Shown one piece after another: positions 52,395-60,130 of a stretch of DNA of 64,000 nt. Source of the DNA: Neolewinella aurantiaca (lineage in GTDB: Bacteria > Bacteroidota > Bacteroidia > Chitinophagales > Saprospiraceae). The stretch's first letter is position 1. Every line of letters begins with the position of its first letter. The stretch covers positions 1-64,000 of the forward strand of contig NZ_VOXD01000005.1 in assembly GCF_008014675.1 (NCBI RefSeq), read 5' to 3'. The position numbers were made by a program, and so were the translations under genes. The notes under the pieces were generated by a model. That model did not search any database, had not been told where the DNA came from, and saw only the letters and a list, made by a program, of their open reading frames with translations.

Positions 52395-53400
52395 TCGTCT
52401 CGTCGGTATAATCCTGTGCGTATTGCTGGCCAACGTGCTCAATTACGCTCTCGGAACCTGGCTGGACAGCCAGATCCCAAACCTGGTACCACCAGTAGCG
52501 GTTGCCGACGGGTCCACACTCAATACGAGCCGTTTTTTTGTGCAGCAGGCAGATACCGTTCTTGCCGGAACGCCCGATGCAGAAACACTGCTCGATTTTT
52601 ATGCCTATCTCGATGAGGGCGGAACATCGGCGTACAGCAACTGGCGTACAGCGCGGGCCGACCTGAAAACCGCTTCGGCTCCTTTCCGCCTGCGTGCTTT
52701 GGAAATTGCGGATGCTTCCAATTCAGGAAGGTTTCTGTCGCTCCTGCTGCTCATCATCACTCTGCTTCTGTTTTTTGGCAGAGTGCTGAAGGAAACCTCG
52801 TTATTCACCCCTGTGCTTTACCTGCTGATATACGCGGGCACCACAATACTGTACGGAAGTCTTTCTGCACCACTCTTCAGCGCAACCGTTGTCGGCTCGT
52901 TGGTGGTATACTTTGGTGGATTGCGGTTGTTCCTGCCCATATATCATACGGAATGGGTGCGGCTGATGCGCCCCGGCCTCACATTTTGCCTTTTCCTGCT
53001 GGCGGTGATGGCCTGGCGGGGACCGGAGCTGGTTGATTACGGGTTCTGGACAAGTCCTCTTTTCCGGCTTTGCCTGGTGCTCGTCATCCTGCTTACGGTC
53101 TTTTTCCACTTATCGATTCTCAAGTCAGTGCTGACGTCCGCGAAGATGAACACCATAACCCAGACCTTTGCTATCGGTATGCCCCTTGGTTTCACCCTGC
53201 TGGTTGCGGGGCTCTTTCTCGGCTTTTACGGCAAGGAAGCTGGCGCAGCGCTGGGGACGCTGAACTATGAGTTGGTTCTTTTTCCGCCAGAAACCGTCAT
53301 GGCATTCAACCCGGAGGCCCCTTTTTTCCTTTCCCTCATTGGCGTGCTGCTGCTGGTGATGGCCGGCATCGGATATTTCATCCAGAAGATCGCGCGTTAA
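52387..53400 (+). CDS. Multi-span membrane protein of unknown function
   Basis: A 337-residue protein when started at the GTG at 52387, overlapping the accD stop by 8 bp and so translationally coupled. A more upstream GTG at 52351 is possible. One N-terminal span (about 5-25), a soluble loop of about 90 residues, then six or seven spans, including FLSLLLLIITLLLFFGRVL, LFTPVLYLLIYAGTTILYGSL and FFLSLIGVLLLVMAGIGYFIQKI. No transporter signature recognised. Close coupling to accD suggests shared expression rather than function. Confidence 0.75.
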   Translation: MPNRLVGIILCVLLANVLNYALGTWLDSQIPNLVPPVAVADGSTLNTSRFFVQQADTVLAGTPDAETLLDFYAYLDEGGTSAYSNWRTARADLKTASAPFRLRALEIADASNSGRFLSLLLLIITLLLFFGRVLKETSLFTPVLYLLIYAGTTILYGSLSAPLFSATVVGSLVVYFGGLRLFLPIYHTEWVRLMRPGLTFCLFLLAVMAWRGPELVDYGFWTSPLFRLCLVLVILLTVFFHLSILKSVLTSAKMNTITQTFAIGMPLGFTLLVAGLFLGFYGKEAGAALGTLNYELVLFPPETVMAFNPEAPFFLSLIGVLLLVMAGIGYFIQKIAR

Positions 53401-53459
53401 CCCTAAAGTGACGACCAGTAGCTCCAACTCTGGCTACTGGATCTCTGCTAACAATCCAG

Positions 53460-53478
53460 GGCGGGGACGCAGGATGCA
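53460..53478 (+). repeat. Dispersed word variant, copy 24 (1 change, 1 insertion)
   Basis: GGCGGGGACGCAGG-A-TGCA: an extra A sits where copy 12 has an extra C. Intergenic before the FKBP gene. Confidence 0.6.
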
Positions 53479-53548
53479 ATGCAGGTTTCAAAACTACGTT
53501 ATCATCCTTAGTTATCTCTTCCCTGAACGTTTTTCACCAACTAACCAA

Positions 53549-54178
53549 ATGAAACAATTTATTCTTGGCGTAGCAATATGCCTAACCTTTGGCCAACTTT
53601 CGGCCCAAAATATTCCCACAATGGATTCTACTTTTTACGCCCTCGGCATCCTGATGCACGGCAACCTGAGCAAAGACTTCGGCGAAATCAACGTCGATCA
53701 AATGGCCGAAGGCCTTAAGGCTGCTCAGGCCGGTACAGCGACTATGACCCCCGAAGAGGCAAACGCCAAAATTCAGGCGTTCATCCAAAACCGCCTGGCC
53801 AAAGACGGTCAGGACTTCCTTGACAAAAACGCTCAGCGCCCCGAAGTAAAAGTTACCGATTCCGGCCTTCAGTACGAAGTATTGAAAGAAGGAACAGGTG
53901 CCAGCCCTACCGCTACCGAAACCGTAGAGGTACACTACCACGGCACCCTCATCGACGGAACAGTTTTCGACAGTTCCGTAGATCGCGGCCAGACCATCGA
54001 GTTTCCCCTCAACCGCGTTATTCCGGGATGGACCGAAGGTGTACAGCTGATGAAAGAAGGTGCGAAATACCGCTTCTTCATCCCTTACAACCTTGCCTAC
54101 GGTGCTCAGGGCTCACAGCCTAAAATTCCGCCGTACGCAGCGCTTATCTTCGACGTGGAACTCTTTCAGGTAAAGTAA
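53549..54178 (+). CDS. FKBP-type peptidyl-prolyl isomerase, exported
   Basis: A 209-residue protein with a signal peptide ending QLSAQ (about 19), a helical dimer domain of the Mip/FkpA type (about 25-105) and an FKBP domain (about 110-209): VEVHYHGTLIDGTVFDSSVDRGQTIEFPLNRVIPGWTEGVQLMKEG ... IPPYAALIFDVELFQV. A periplasmic or surface foldase. Start at 53549; the frame extends upstream through a dispersed-word variant but without signal-peptide features. Strong terminator follows. Confidence 0.94.
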   Translation: MKQFILGVAICLTFGQLSAQNIPTMDSTFYALGILMHGNLSKDFGEINVDQMAEGLKAAQAGTATMTPEEANAKIQAFIQNRLAKDGQDFLDKNAQRPEVKVTDSGLQYEVLKEGTGASPTATETVEVHYHGTLIDGTVFDSSVDRGQTIEFPLNRVIPGWTEGVQLMKEGAKYRFFIPYNLAYGAQGSQPKIPPYAALIFDVELFQVK

Positions 54179-54227
54179 GCCACCGAACGAGTCGCTCCGG
54201 ATAACCGGAGCATTCAGACTGAACAGC

Positions 54228-54270
54228 AACGCCCCGGTCCATACTGAATGGATCGGGGCGTTCTTTTTTT
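54228..54270 (+). terminator. Strong intrinsic terminator after FKBP gene
   Basis: AACGCCCCGGTCC (54228-54240) pairs with GGATCGGGGCGTT (54250-54262), one G-T pair, then TCTTTTTTT. Confidence 0.92.
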
Positions 54271-54283
54271 CTTCGGGTTCGAT

Positions 54284-54460
54284 TTAAACGTTAGCGACGG
54301 TGGTTGCAATTACCTCTGCTTCTTCGGGAGCCAGTAATGCATCGAAAGCACCAAAGGAGTAGGCAGCAAGGGCCATCAGGGTAAGGGTAATCGCGGCGGT
54401 CAGCAAACGAGCGGTACGGCGACGGCGGCGATCATTTTTGGCGGTGATGTAGTTAGTCAT
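54284..54460 (-). CDS. Small single-span membrane protein
   Basis: A 58-residue protein: a basic start (MTNYITAKNDRRRRRTAR), one hydrophobic span (about 19-41, LLTAAITLTLMALAAYSFGAF) and a short acidic tail. The arginine run before the span predicts an N-in topology. No family recognised. It sits between a terminator and yggS on the opposite strand; the frame extends to 54538, but the methionine at 54460 starts the protein-like part. Confidence 0.55.
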   Translation of the reverse strand: MTNYITAKNDRRRRRTARLLTAAITLTLMALAAYSFGAFDALLAPEEAEVIATTVANV

Positions 54461-54582
54461 TTTCTCTGGCTTTGTTGAAATGTGTATCGGGTAGTAGAAT
54501 GCGCTTGGTATACAAAACAACGCAGCAACCTGAGGCATTAGTTTTCAGAGAAAACATAAATTGACGTTAGCAAAGAATTAAA

Positions 54583-55257
54583 ATGTCCGAAACAGAGAAA
54601 GTCTACCAGGAACTCAACACCACAATATCCGCTGCAGAAGCACAACTGATTGCTGTTTCGAAAACGCACCCCCAGGAACGCATCATGGAGTTGTACGAAC
54701 TCGGACACCGCGACTTCGGCGAAAACCGGGTGGCAGAGCTCGTCGAAAAACACGAAGCCCTGCCAAAGGACATTCGCTGGCATTTCATTGGCCACCTGCA
54801 AAGGAATAAAGTGAAAGCCATCGCTCCCTTTGTTCACCTCATTCATGCGGTAGATAGTGAACGCCTCCTTCGCGAAATAGACAAGCAAGCTAAAGCTGCT
54901 GACCGAAAAATCTCCGTGCTTTTGCAATTCCACATTGCTGAGGAGGCAAGCAAGTACGGTCTCGACCGCGAGAAAGCCGGTGCCCTGATCACCTCGCTCA
55001 AAGAAAAACCGCTCACTCATACCACCATAAGCGGCGTTATGGGCATGGCGACTTTCACCGATGACGAAGCCCAGGTTACGGCCGAATTTGAATCGCTCGC
55101 CGAACACTTTAAATGGATCCAGGGCACCATCCCCGGCCAATCACCTGAGTTCCGGGAGATCAGCATGGGGATGTCGGGCGACTATCCGCTTGCGCTTGCT
55201 GCAGGCAGTACCCTGGTACGGGTCGGAAGTCTTCTTTTCGGCCAGCGTTATACCTAA
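54583..55257 (+). CDS. yggS: YggS/PROSC family PLP-homeostasis protein
   Basis: A 224-residue TIM-barrel protein binding pyridoxal phosphate without known catalysis. The PLP lysine is in LIAVSKTHP, with FGENRVAELVEK, WHFIGHLQRNKVK and the phosphate-binding MGMSGDYPLALAAGSTLVRVGSLLFG completing the pattern. The family maintains free PLP levels. A 10-bp stem hairpin overlaps its stop codon. Confidence 0.95.
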   Translation: MSETEKVYQELNTTISAAEAQLIAVSKTHPQERIMELYELGHRDFGENRVAELVEKHEALPKDIRWHFIGHLQRNKVKAIAPFVHLIHAVDSERLLREIDKQAKAADRKISVLLQFHIAEEASKYGLDREKAGALITSLKEKPLTHTTISGVMGMATFTDDEAQVTAEFESLAEHFKWIQGTIPGQSPEFREISMGMSGDYPLALAAGSTLVRVGSLLFGQRYT

Positions 55258-55276
55258 GCACTTTGACTTAGGTATA
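55249..55276. terminator. Hairpin at the end of yggS
   Basis: TATACCTAAG (55249-55258) and CTTAGGTATA (55267-55276) form a perfect 10-bp stem with an 8-nt loop that includes the stop codon. No T-run follows. Confidence 0.55.
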
Positions 55277-55319
55277 ATAACAGAGCAGAAGACATTCGGC
55301 GTTCCTGCCGGGGCTGGCC

Positions 55320-57497
55320 TTATCTCATGCGCCGGAGCTTATCCAGCAGAACGGCCATTTTCAGGTTAAGACGGGTTCCGGCGTTGAAGAATTGTCCGTC
55401 GATTTGCAGGTACCCCTGTTCGAGCGACAACTGTTCCATCGTCGTGAAGAGCGAACTACCCGCGGGCTGCAGTACATTCTTCCAGTAGACTCCGGCGTCC
55501 GTTACGGCAAATCCATTCTTCGCCTGGCTAATCAGGCTTTGATCGCAAATGAAGAAAATCCGTTCGTCCTTACCGGCGCTGAGGAATGCATTCGTGGCGT
55601 TACGAAGCGCCCTGGCCGGCATAGAAACAAAGTCAGTATACACCCGCTCGGTCTCGGCCTCGAAATCCAGGTAATCCATGATCAACTTGAAGAGGTTAAC
55701 GGAGTCCCAGTCGACACTCTGGTGCCGCAGGAGGCGCTGCGGCAGGATATTTCCACTTAGGTCGCCCGCAGTCTCAACAATGAAATACTCCGTGAGATCG
55801 GCCATAGTATCGTTGATGCGCCGGGCAACTGCGGCGTAGGTACGTTCGCCACCGTTGATCCAGTTCAGAAGATTGGTAAGTGAACCGTCACGCAATTGCT
55901 GGAAAGAATTGCTTTCTTCCAGGGCACGGTAATAATCCTTTAATCTGTTTGCTCCGAAGTAAGCCACCACCCGTTCCTGAAAGTGTTCCCGGAAGGCCAG
56001 CCTCAACTCAGCCATGGTATATTTCTTGGTAGAAATAGCTCCGGAACCAGAGGTGGATTGCCGGGTTTCGTGAGCCGTCTTTTGCTGCTCGGAGTTTCCG
56101 ATTTGCTCATCATTTCCAACCGAACCAGCGGAGTTTTCAAACCGGAAAAAATCCTTCTCATCGTCTGCCTCAGAATCCGTCGCCTCCGGGCCATCGACAG
56201 CAGAAGGAAGTTCTTCGAGGATGAGCACGTCTTCTTCGGGGGCCTGTGCTCCGGCAGTCGGCAACTCTTCTTCTTCCGGCTGCGGATAACCGCAACTGAA
56301 ACAAAAGCGCGCAGCGAAGGGGAGCACAGTAGAGCAGTCAGGACAATCCTTTGTTTTCCGGCCCTGCGGGGCAACGGTGGCTTCTGGTTCTGATTCGCTG
56401 ACGGCAAGCGCTACCGGTTCTTCCATCGCGCTTTCCGTTGCCGTGGATTCCTGCACTTTGGTCTCCGAGGAAGGTACCGTTGTTTCGAAAGCAAATTCGA
56501 AGGATGGCTTCGGGCGCGGAGAAACTTTAGCAGCAGGCTCCTCGATCGGCTCTTTGGCGGACCGAATTTCGGAAGCGCCTTCTACCTTTCCGTCTCCAAA
56601 ATCCACCTCGAAGGGGATATCCCGAGGGCTGTAGACCTGTCCGGATTTTGGAATTGGAGGAGCCGCCGGTTCAGGATTTGAGGCTGGCTTAGTTGTTTTC
56701 ACCTTCAGCCCGGGTGATACAGGGCTGAACCCATCGGCCGGAGCGGAGGTTCCTTTCAGCGCACGGGCCCGGGCAATGAAAGCTTCAAGCTCAGTGAGGG
56801 TTTTCTCATCGAGCGTCGTCTCCGGAAACAGCCGCTCCTCAGGAGCGGCGGCGGAGAGTTTGTTTTCTCCCGTCTGGTAGAGAGGAGCTTCGTCGGTGGC
56901 GAGCCGGTAATCCGGCAGCGCCTCGAAAACTGGCTCGTTGGCACTGGAGGGAAAATCATCGGCGTAGCCGGTTTTATTTTCGTCTTCCATAATTGGGGTT
57001 TCCGCTGCTTCGTAAGCCTCGCGCAACATAAGGGTGCGGGAGATGGCAAAATTGCCGGTGGTTTCGCCCGTATCGGAGAAACCGTGTTTTTTGAAAAATG
57101 CTATTGCCCTGCCGTTATAATGGCGAACCGCCAGAGAAACGGCACGGTCGTCACCGATGAAATTGGTGGCCTCGTCAAGGAGTTTTTCGGCCACGCCTTT
57201 ACCCCAGAAGGATCGCTTCACGATCAAAAGCCTGATTTCTGCGTAGGCCATCGGGGCGGCATCTACGATGATGAAACCCGCGAGCGCTCTAGTCTTTGAA
57301 TCGATAGCAACAAACACCGCCGAATCGCGCTCATCCAAAGCCGTAAGGACCGCCTGGCGGGCAGTTTCCACCAACGCATCATTCTCTGCCCGCTGGGCAG
57401 CAGACAGGTCCGGCTGGTCAAAAGCCGGGAAGATGGCTTGCCAGACAAAGGTTTCCAGATGAAGGAAGTCGGATTCCCGGGCGGGGCGGAAGTTCAT
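55320..57497 (-). CDS. GNAT acetyltransferase / zinc-ribbon / C-terminal domain fusion
   Basis: A 725-residue protein of unusual design. Residues 1-155 form a GNAT fold with the acetyl-CoA loop RSFWGKGVAEKLL and HYNGRAIAFFKKHGF. About 165-385 is acidic, Pro/Ala-rich and probably disordered. A zinc ribbon follows (CPDC ... CFSCG, about 386-405), a second acidic linker, and a C-terminal domain (about 487-725) with EHFQERVVAYFGANRLKDYY and FFICDQSLISQAKNGFAVTDAGVYWKN, not recognised. The zinc ribbon plus C-terminal part resembles stand-alone zinc-ribbon proteins; the GNAT addition is the odd part. Tandem CCGACTAA repeats precede the start. Confidence 0.85.
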   Translation of the reverse strand: MNFRPARESDFLHLETFVWQAIFPAFDQPDLSAAQRAENDALVETARQAVLTALDERDSAVFVAIDSKTRALAGFIIVDAAPMAYAEIRLLIVKRSFWGKGVAEKLLDEATNFIGDDRAVSLAVRHYNGRAIAFFKKHGFSDTGETTGNFAISRTLMLREAYEAAETPIMEDENKTGYADDFPSSANEPVFEALPDYRLATDEAPLYQTGENKLSAAAPEERLFPETTLDEKTLTELEAFIARARALKGTSAPADGFSPVSPGLKVKTTKPASNPEPAAPPIPKSGQVYSPRDIPFEVDFGDGKVEGASEIRSAKEPIEEPAAKVSPRPKPSFEFAFETTVPSSETKVQESTATESAMEEPVALAVSESEPEATVAPQGRKTKDCPDCSTVLPFAARFCFSCGYPQPEEEELPTAGAQAPEEDVLILEELPSAVDGPEATDSEADDEKDFFRFENSAGSVGNDEQIGNSEQQKTAHETRQSTSGSGAISTKKYTMAELRLAFREHFQERVVAYFGANRLKDYYRALEESNSFQQLRDGSLTNLLNWINGGERTYAAVARRINDTMADLTEYFIVETAGDLSGNILPQRLLRHQSVDWDSVNLFKLIMDYLDFEAETERVYTDFVSMPARALRNATNAFLSAGKDERIFFICDQSLISQAKNGFAVTDAGVYWKNVLQPAGSSLFTTMEQLSLEQGYLQIDGQFFNAGTRLNLKMAVLLDKLRRMR

Positions 57498-57521
57498 TAG
57501 TCGGTTAGTCGGTTAGTCGGT
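57498..57521. repeat. Three tandem 8-bp repeats at a start codon
   Basis: TTAGTCGG occurs three times in a row on the plus strand (CCGACTAA on the gene strand), ending at the ATG of the GNAT-fusion gene. Confidence 0.8.
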
Positions 57522-57593
57522 TTAAGGATAGGCATTTAAGTCTGGAATTGTAGCAAATATACGAATTAAACCCCAAAATGTTTAAACGCAACA

Positions 57594-57631
57594 TTGTTTG
57601 CTACAAACTTTTCAATCTTAGCGTACATTTG
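57594..57631 (+). promoter_or_regulatory. Possible promoter of GH16 gene
   Basis: TACATTTG (57624-57631) fits TAnnTTTG. TTTG at 57597-57600 lies 23 bp before it, near the upper limit of known spacing. The start codon is 26 bp downstream. Confidence 0.45.
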
Positions 57632-57657
57632 CGTTCTTCTTTGCTCAAATCGCAACT

Positions 57658-58518
57658 ATGAATCACAAGACGCTGCTCCTTCCATCCCTTCTTCGCACCT
57701 GCTGCCGAGCCCTGATGCTGTCGGGAATAATTTTCGTTTTGTTTAACCTGAGCAGCTGTAACAAATGGCTGGGTAAAGGGCAGAACAACCTGGAATTAGT
57801 CTGGGCTGATGAATTCAAAGGCCAGGAACCGCCCAATGAGGACAAATGGACGTATGACATCGGTACTGGCAGTCAGGGATGGGGTAACGACGAGAAGGAG
57901 TACTACACCGACCGGGCTAAAAACGTGCGGTTGCTAGGCGGTAAACTGATTATTGAAGCCCACAAGGAGCAATATAAAGGAAGCGAATACACCTCCGCCA
58001 GGCTGGTCTCCCGTGGCAAGCAGAGTTGGGGCCCTGGCCACCGTATTGCGATCCGGGCAAAACTTCCCAGCGGCCGCGGCACCTGGCCAGCCATCTGGAT
58101 GCTGGCGGATAACCTTACCGAAGTAGGCTGGCCGATGGGCGGCGAAATTGACATCATGGAGCACGTTGGCTACAGCCCGGATTCTCTTTTCGGGACCGTT
58201 CACACCCAGGCCTTTAATCACATCCTCGGTACTCAGGACGGAGGTTCGACCACGGCAAAAGACCTGGAAACGAATTTCCACATTTACAGCATAGACTGGT
58301 ACGCAGACCACATCGATTTTCAGCTGGACGGACGCACCTATCATACCTTTCACAAACGCGAGAACGCAACTGTGGAACAATGGCCTTTCGACACGCCACA
58401 GCATCTTTTGCTGAACCTCGCAGTTGGCGGATCCTGGGGAGGCCGTAAAGGCATAGATGATACGATCTGGCCCCAGCGGATGGTCGTAGACTGGGTTAGG
58501 GTTTACCAGCACAAATAA
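57658..58518 (+). CDS. Glycoside hydrolase family 16 lipoprotein (beta-glucanase type)
   Basis: A 286-residue GH16 enzyme with lipobox NLSSC (Cys about 34), so anchored at the envelope. The catalytic core GGEIDIMEHVG contains nucleophile Glu, Asp and acid/base Glu. WADEFKGQEPPNEDKWTYDIG and LLLNLAVGGSWGG are further family marks. Probably a laminarinase-like endo-beta-1,3-glucanase, consistent with a polysaccharide-degrading marine lifestyle. Residues 12-18 are encoded by a sequence with three mismatches to the dispersed word. moaA follows after 21 bp. Confidence 0.93.
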   Translation: MNHKTLLLPSLLRTCCRALMLSGIIFVLFNLSSCNKWLGKGQNNLELVWADEFKGQEPPNEDKWTYDIGTGSQGWGNDEKEYYTDRAKNVRLLGGKLIIEAHKEQYKGSEYTSARLVSRGKQSWGPGHRIAIRAKLPSGRGTWPAIWMLADNLTEVGWPMGGEIDIMEHVGYSPDSLFGTVHTQAFNHILGTQDGGSTTAKDLETNFHIYSIDWYADHIDFQLDGRTYHTFHKRENATVEQWPFDTPQHLLLNLAVGGSWGGRKGIDDTIWPQRMVVDWVRVYQHK

Positions 58519-58539
58519 CACTGGTTCGGGTCAGCGGTA

Positions 58540-59580
58540 ATGCTGATGCGCGTCTCACGCGAAACGAAACCCGCCTACCTTCCCGTGCCTTACCTTTACC
58601 CTGTGCTAAAAGACCAACACGGACGCCAATCTACTTACCTCCGCCTCGCGGTAACCGACCGCTGCAACCTGCGCTGCCGGTACTGTATGCCGGAGGAAGG
58701 CATTGATTTTGCGGCACGGAAAGACCTGCTCACGTTCGAAGAAATAATCTTCCTCAGTGAAGTCCTCGCTGAGCTGGGGGTCAACAAAGTTCGCCTGACC
58801 GGAGGAGAGCCGCTGTCGCGCAAAGGCCTGCCCAAGCTGGTAAAGGGCCTCGGCCGGATTTTCCCGGAAATGGCCATGACGACCAACGGTGTATTGCTCC
58901 CGCCGGTACTCGATGAATTGGCCGGCTACGGCCTCAACCATTACAACCTTAGCCTCGACACCTTGCGTGAAGACCGGTTTTTCCAAATCACCCGCCGCGA
59001 TGAATTCAACGGCACCTGGCGCGCACTGGAAGCACTGCTGGAACGGGGTATCAAAACCAAGATAAACGTTGTGGTTCTTAAAGGTACCAACGACGACGAA
59101 CTCGGCGACTTCGTCGCCCTGACCAAAGACCGTAAGCTCGATGTTCGGTTCATCGAAGCGATGCCGTTCAACGACGACGATGGCAACCATCACCTTTACC
59201 TTTCGCACGGGGAAATGCTGGCCAGCATCCGGGAGCGCTTCCCCGACATTGCCCCTGATGCGGGCGAAGCGCACAGCAGTTCCGTTGCTTACCGGGTGCC
59301 CGGTTTTACGGGCACGGTTGGTATCATCCCCGCTTACAGCCGCAGCCTCTGCGGCAGTTGTAACCGCCTGCGACTGACCCCGAAAGGAACCATGCTAAAC
59401 TGTCTGTACTCCACCAAGGGGATCGAGCTTCTGCCCCTGCTGCGGCAGGGCATCGGCCGCCAGGACCTGGCGGATCTGATCACAGCATTTGTGATGGGTA
59501 AACACAAAACAGGGCATGATACCCAACGCCTCGAACAATCGGGTAATATCTTTGCGAGTATGACTTCCATCGGAGGATGA
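58540..59580 (+). CDS. moaA: GTP 3',8-cyclase
   Basis: A 346-residue radical SAM enzyme starting molybdenum-cofactor synthesis from GTP. The SAM-cluster motif is CNLRCRYC after AVTDR, and the second iron-sulfur site is CGSCNRLRLTPKGTMLNC. LTGGEPLSRKG binds SAM. The expected C-terminal double-glycine is present as IGG. First of the moa genes (moaC after 49 bp). Confidence 0.97.
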   Translation: MLMRVSRETKPAYLPVPYLYPVLKDQHGRQSTYLRLAVTDRCNLRCRYCMPEEGIDFAARKDLLTFEEIIFLSEVLAELGVNKVRLTGGEPLSRKGLPKLVKGLGRIFPEMAMTTNGVLLPPVLDELAGYGLNHYNLSLDTLREDRFFQITRRDEFNGTWRALEALLERGIKTKINVVVLKGTNDDELGDFVALTKDRKLDVRFIEAMPFNDDDGNHHLYLSHGEMLASIRERFPDIAPDAGEAHSSSVAYRVPGFTGTVGIIPAYSRSLCGSCNRLRLTPKGTMLNCLYSTKGIELLPLLRQGIGRQDLADLITAFVMGKHKTGHDTQRLEQSGNIFASMTSIGG

Positions 59581-59629
59581 AAGCCCCGGAAGCCGGAGCA
59601 TCCGCAGGCCCCAAAAAACTACTATTGCT

Positions 59630-60103
59630 ATGGCATTATCACACATAAACAAAGAAGGTCTGCCCGAAATGGTAGACGTGAGCGACAAAGCAATAACCAC
59701 CCGCATCGCCGAGGCGGAATGCACCGTCGTGCTCGGGGAAGAGATTATGTCCGAGCTTGGCGCGAACGACTTTTCCACGAAAAAGGGTTCGGTCACGCAG
59801 ACGGCGATTATCGCCGGAACGATGGCCGTGAAGCAGACCTGGTCGGTGATTCCGTTGTGCCATGCGCTGGATATTTCTTCCGTCAAGTTCGACGTTCAGG
59901 GCGCAGACGCAGGTGCAATGAAGGTTAAATGTAAGGTCAAAACCGCCGGCCGCACCGGCGTGGAAATGGAAGCCCTCCACGGCGCATCCGTCGCCGCGCT
60001 CACGATTTACGACATGTGCAAGGCAATGAGCCACGACATCGAAATCACCGGCCTGCGGCTGGTATCCAAAACCGGTGGAAAAACCGATTACCAGGCCAAA
60101 TAA
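59630..60103 (+). CDS. moaC: Cyclic pyranopterin monophosphate synthase
   Basis: A 157-residue enzyme acting with MoaA. Conserved residues are visible in GTMAVKQTWSVIPLCHAL (active-site Lys and His), RTGVEMEAL (Glu) and ALTIYDMCKA (Asp and Lys). Residues 91-96 (GADAGA), in the variable loop before MKVKCKVK, are encoded by a dispersed-word copy. Length otherwise normal. Confidence 0.96.
   Translation: MALSHINKEGLPEMVDVSDKAITTRIAEAECTVVLGEEIMSELGANDFSTKKGSVTQTAIIAGTMAVKQTWSVIPLCHALDISSVKFDVQGADAGAMKVKCKVKTAGRTGVEMEALHGASVAALTIYDMCKAMSHDIEITGLRLVSKTGGKTDYQAK
59900..59917 (+). repeat. Dispersed 18-bp word, copy 25 (1 change)
   Basis: GGCGCAGACGCAGGTGCA in moaC, read as GADAGA. Confidence 0.8.
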
Positions 60104-60130
60104 TTACTTCGCTGTCCTATTCCGCAACCA

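Noticed and set aside
57694-57711. CGCACCTGCTGCCGAGCC in the GH16 signal region as a word copy
   Set aside because: Three mismatches, including in normally invariant positions; may be a decayed copy but not counted.
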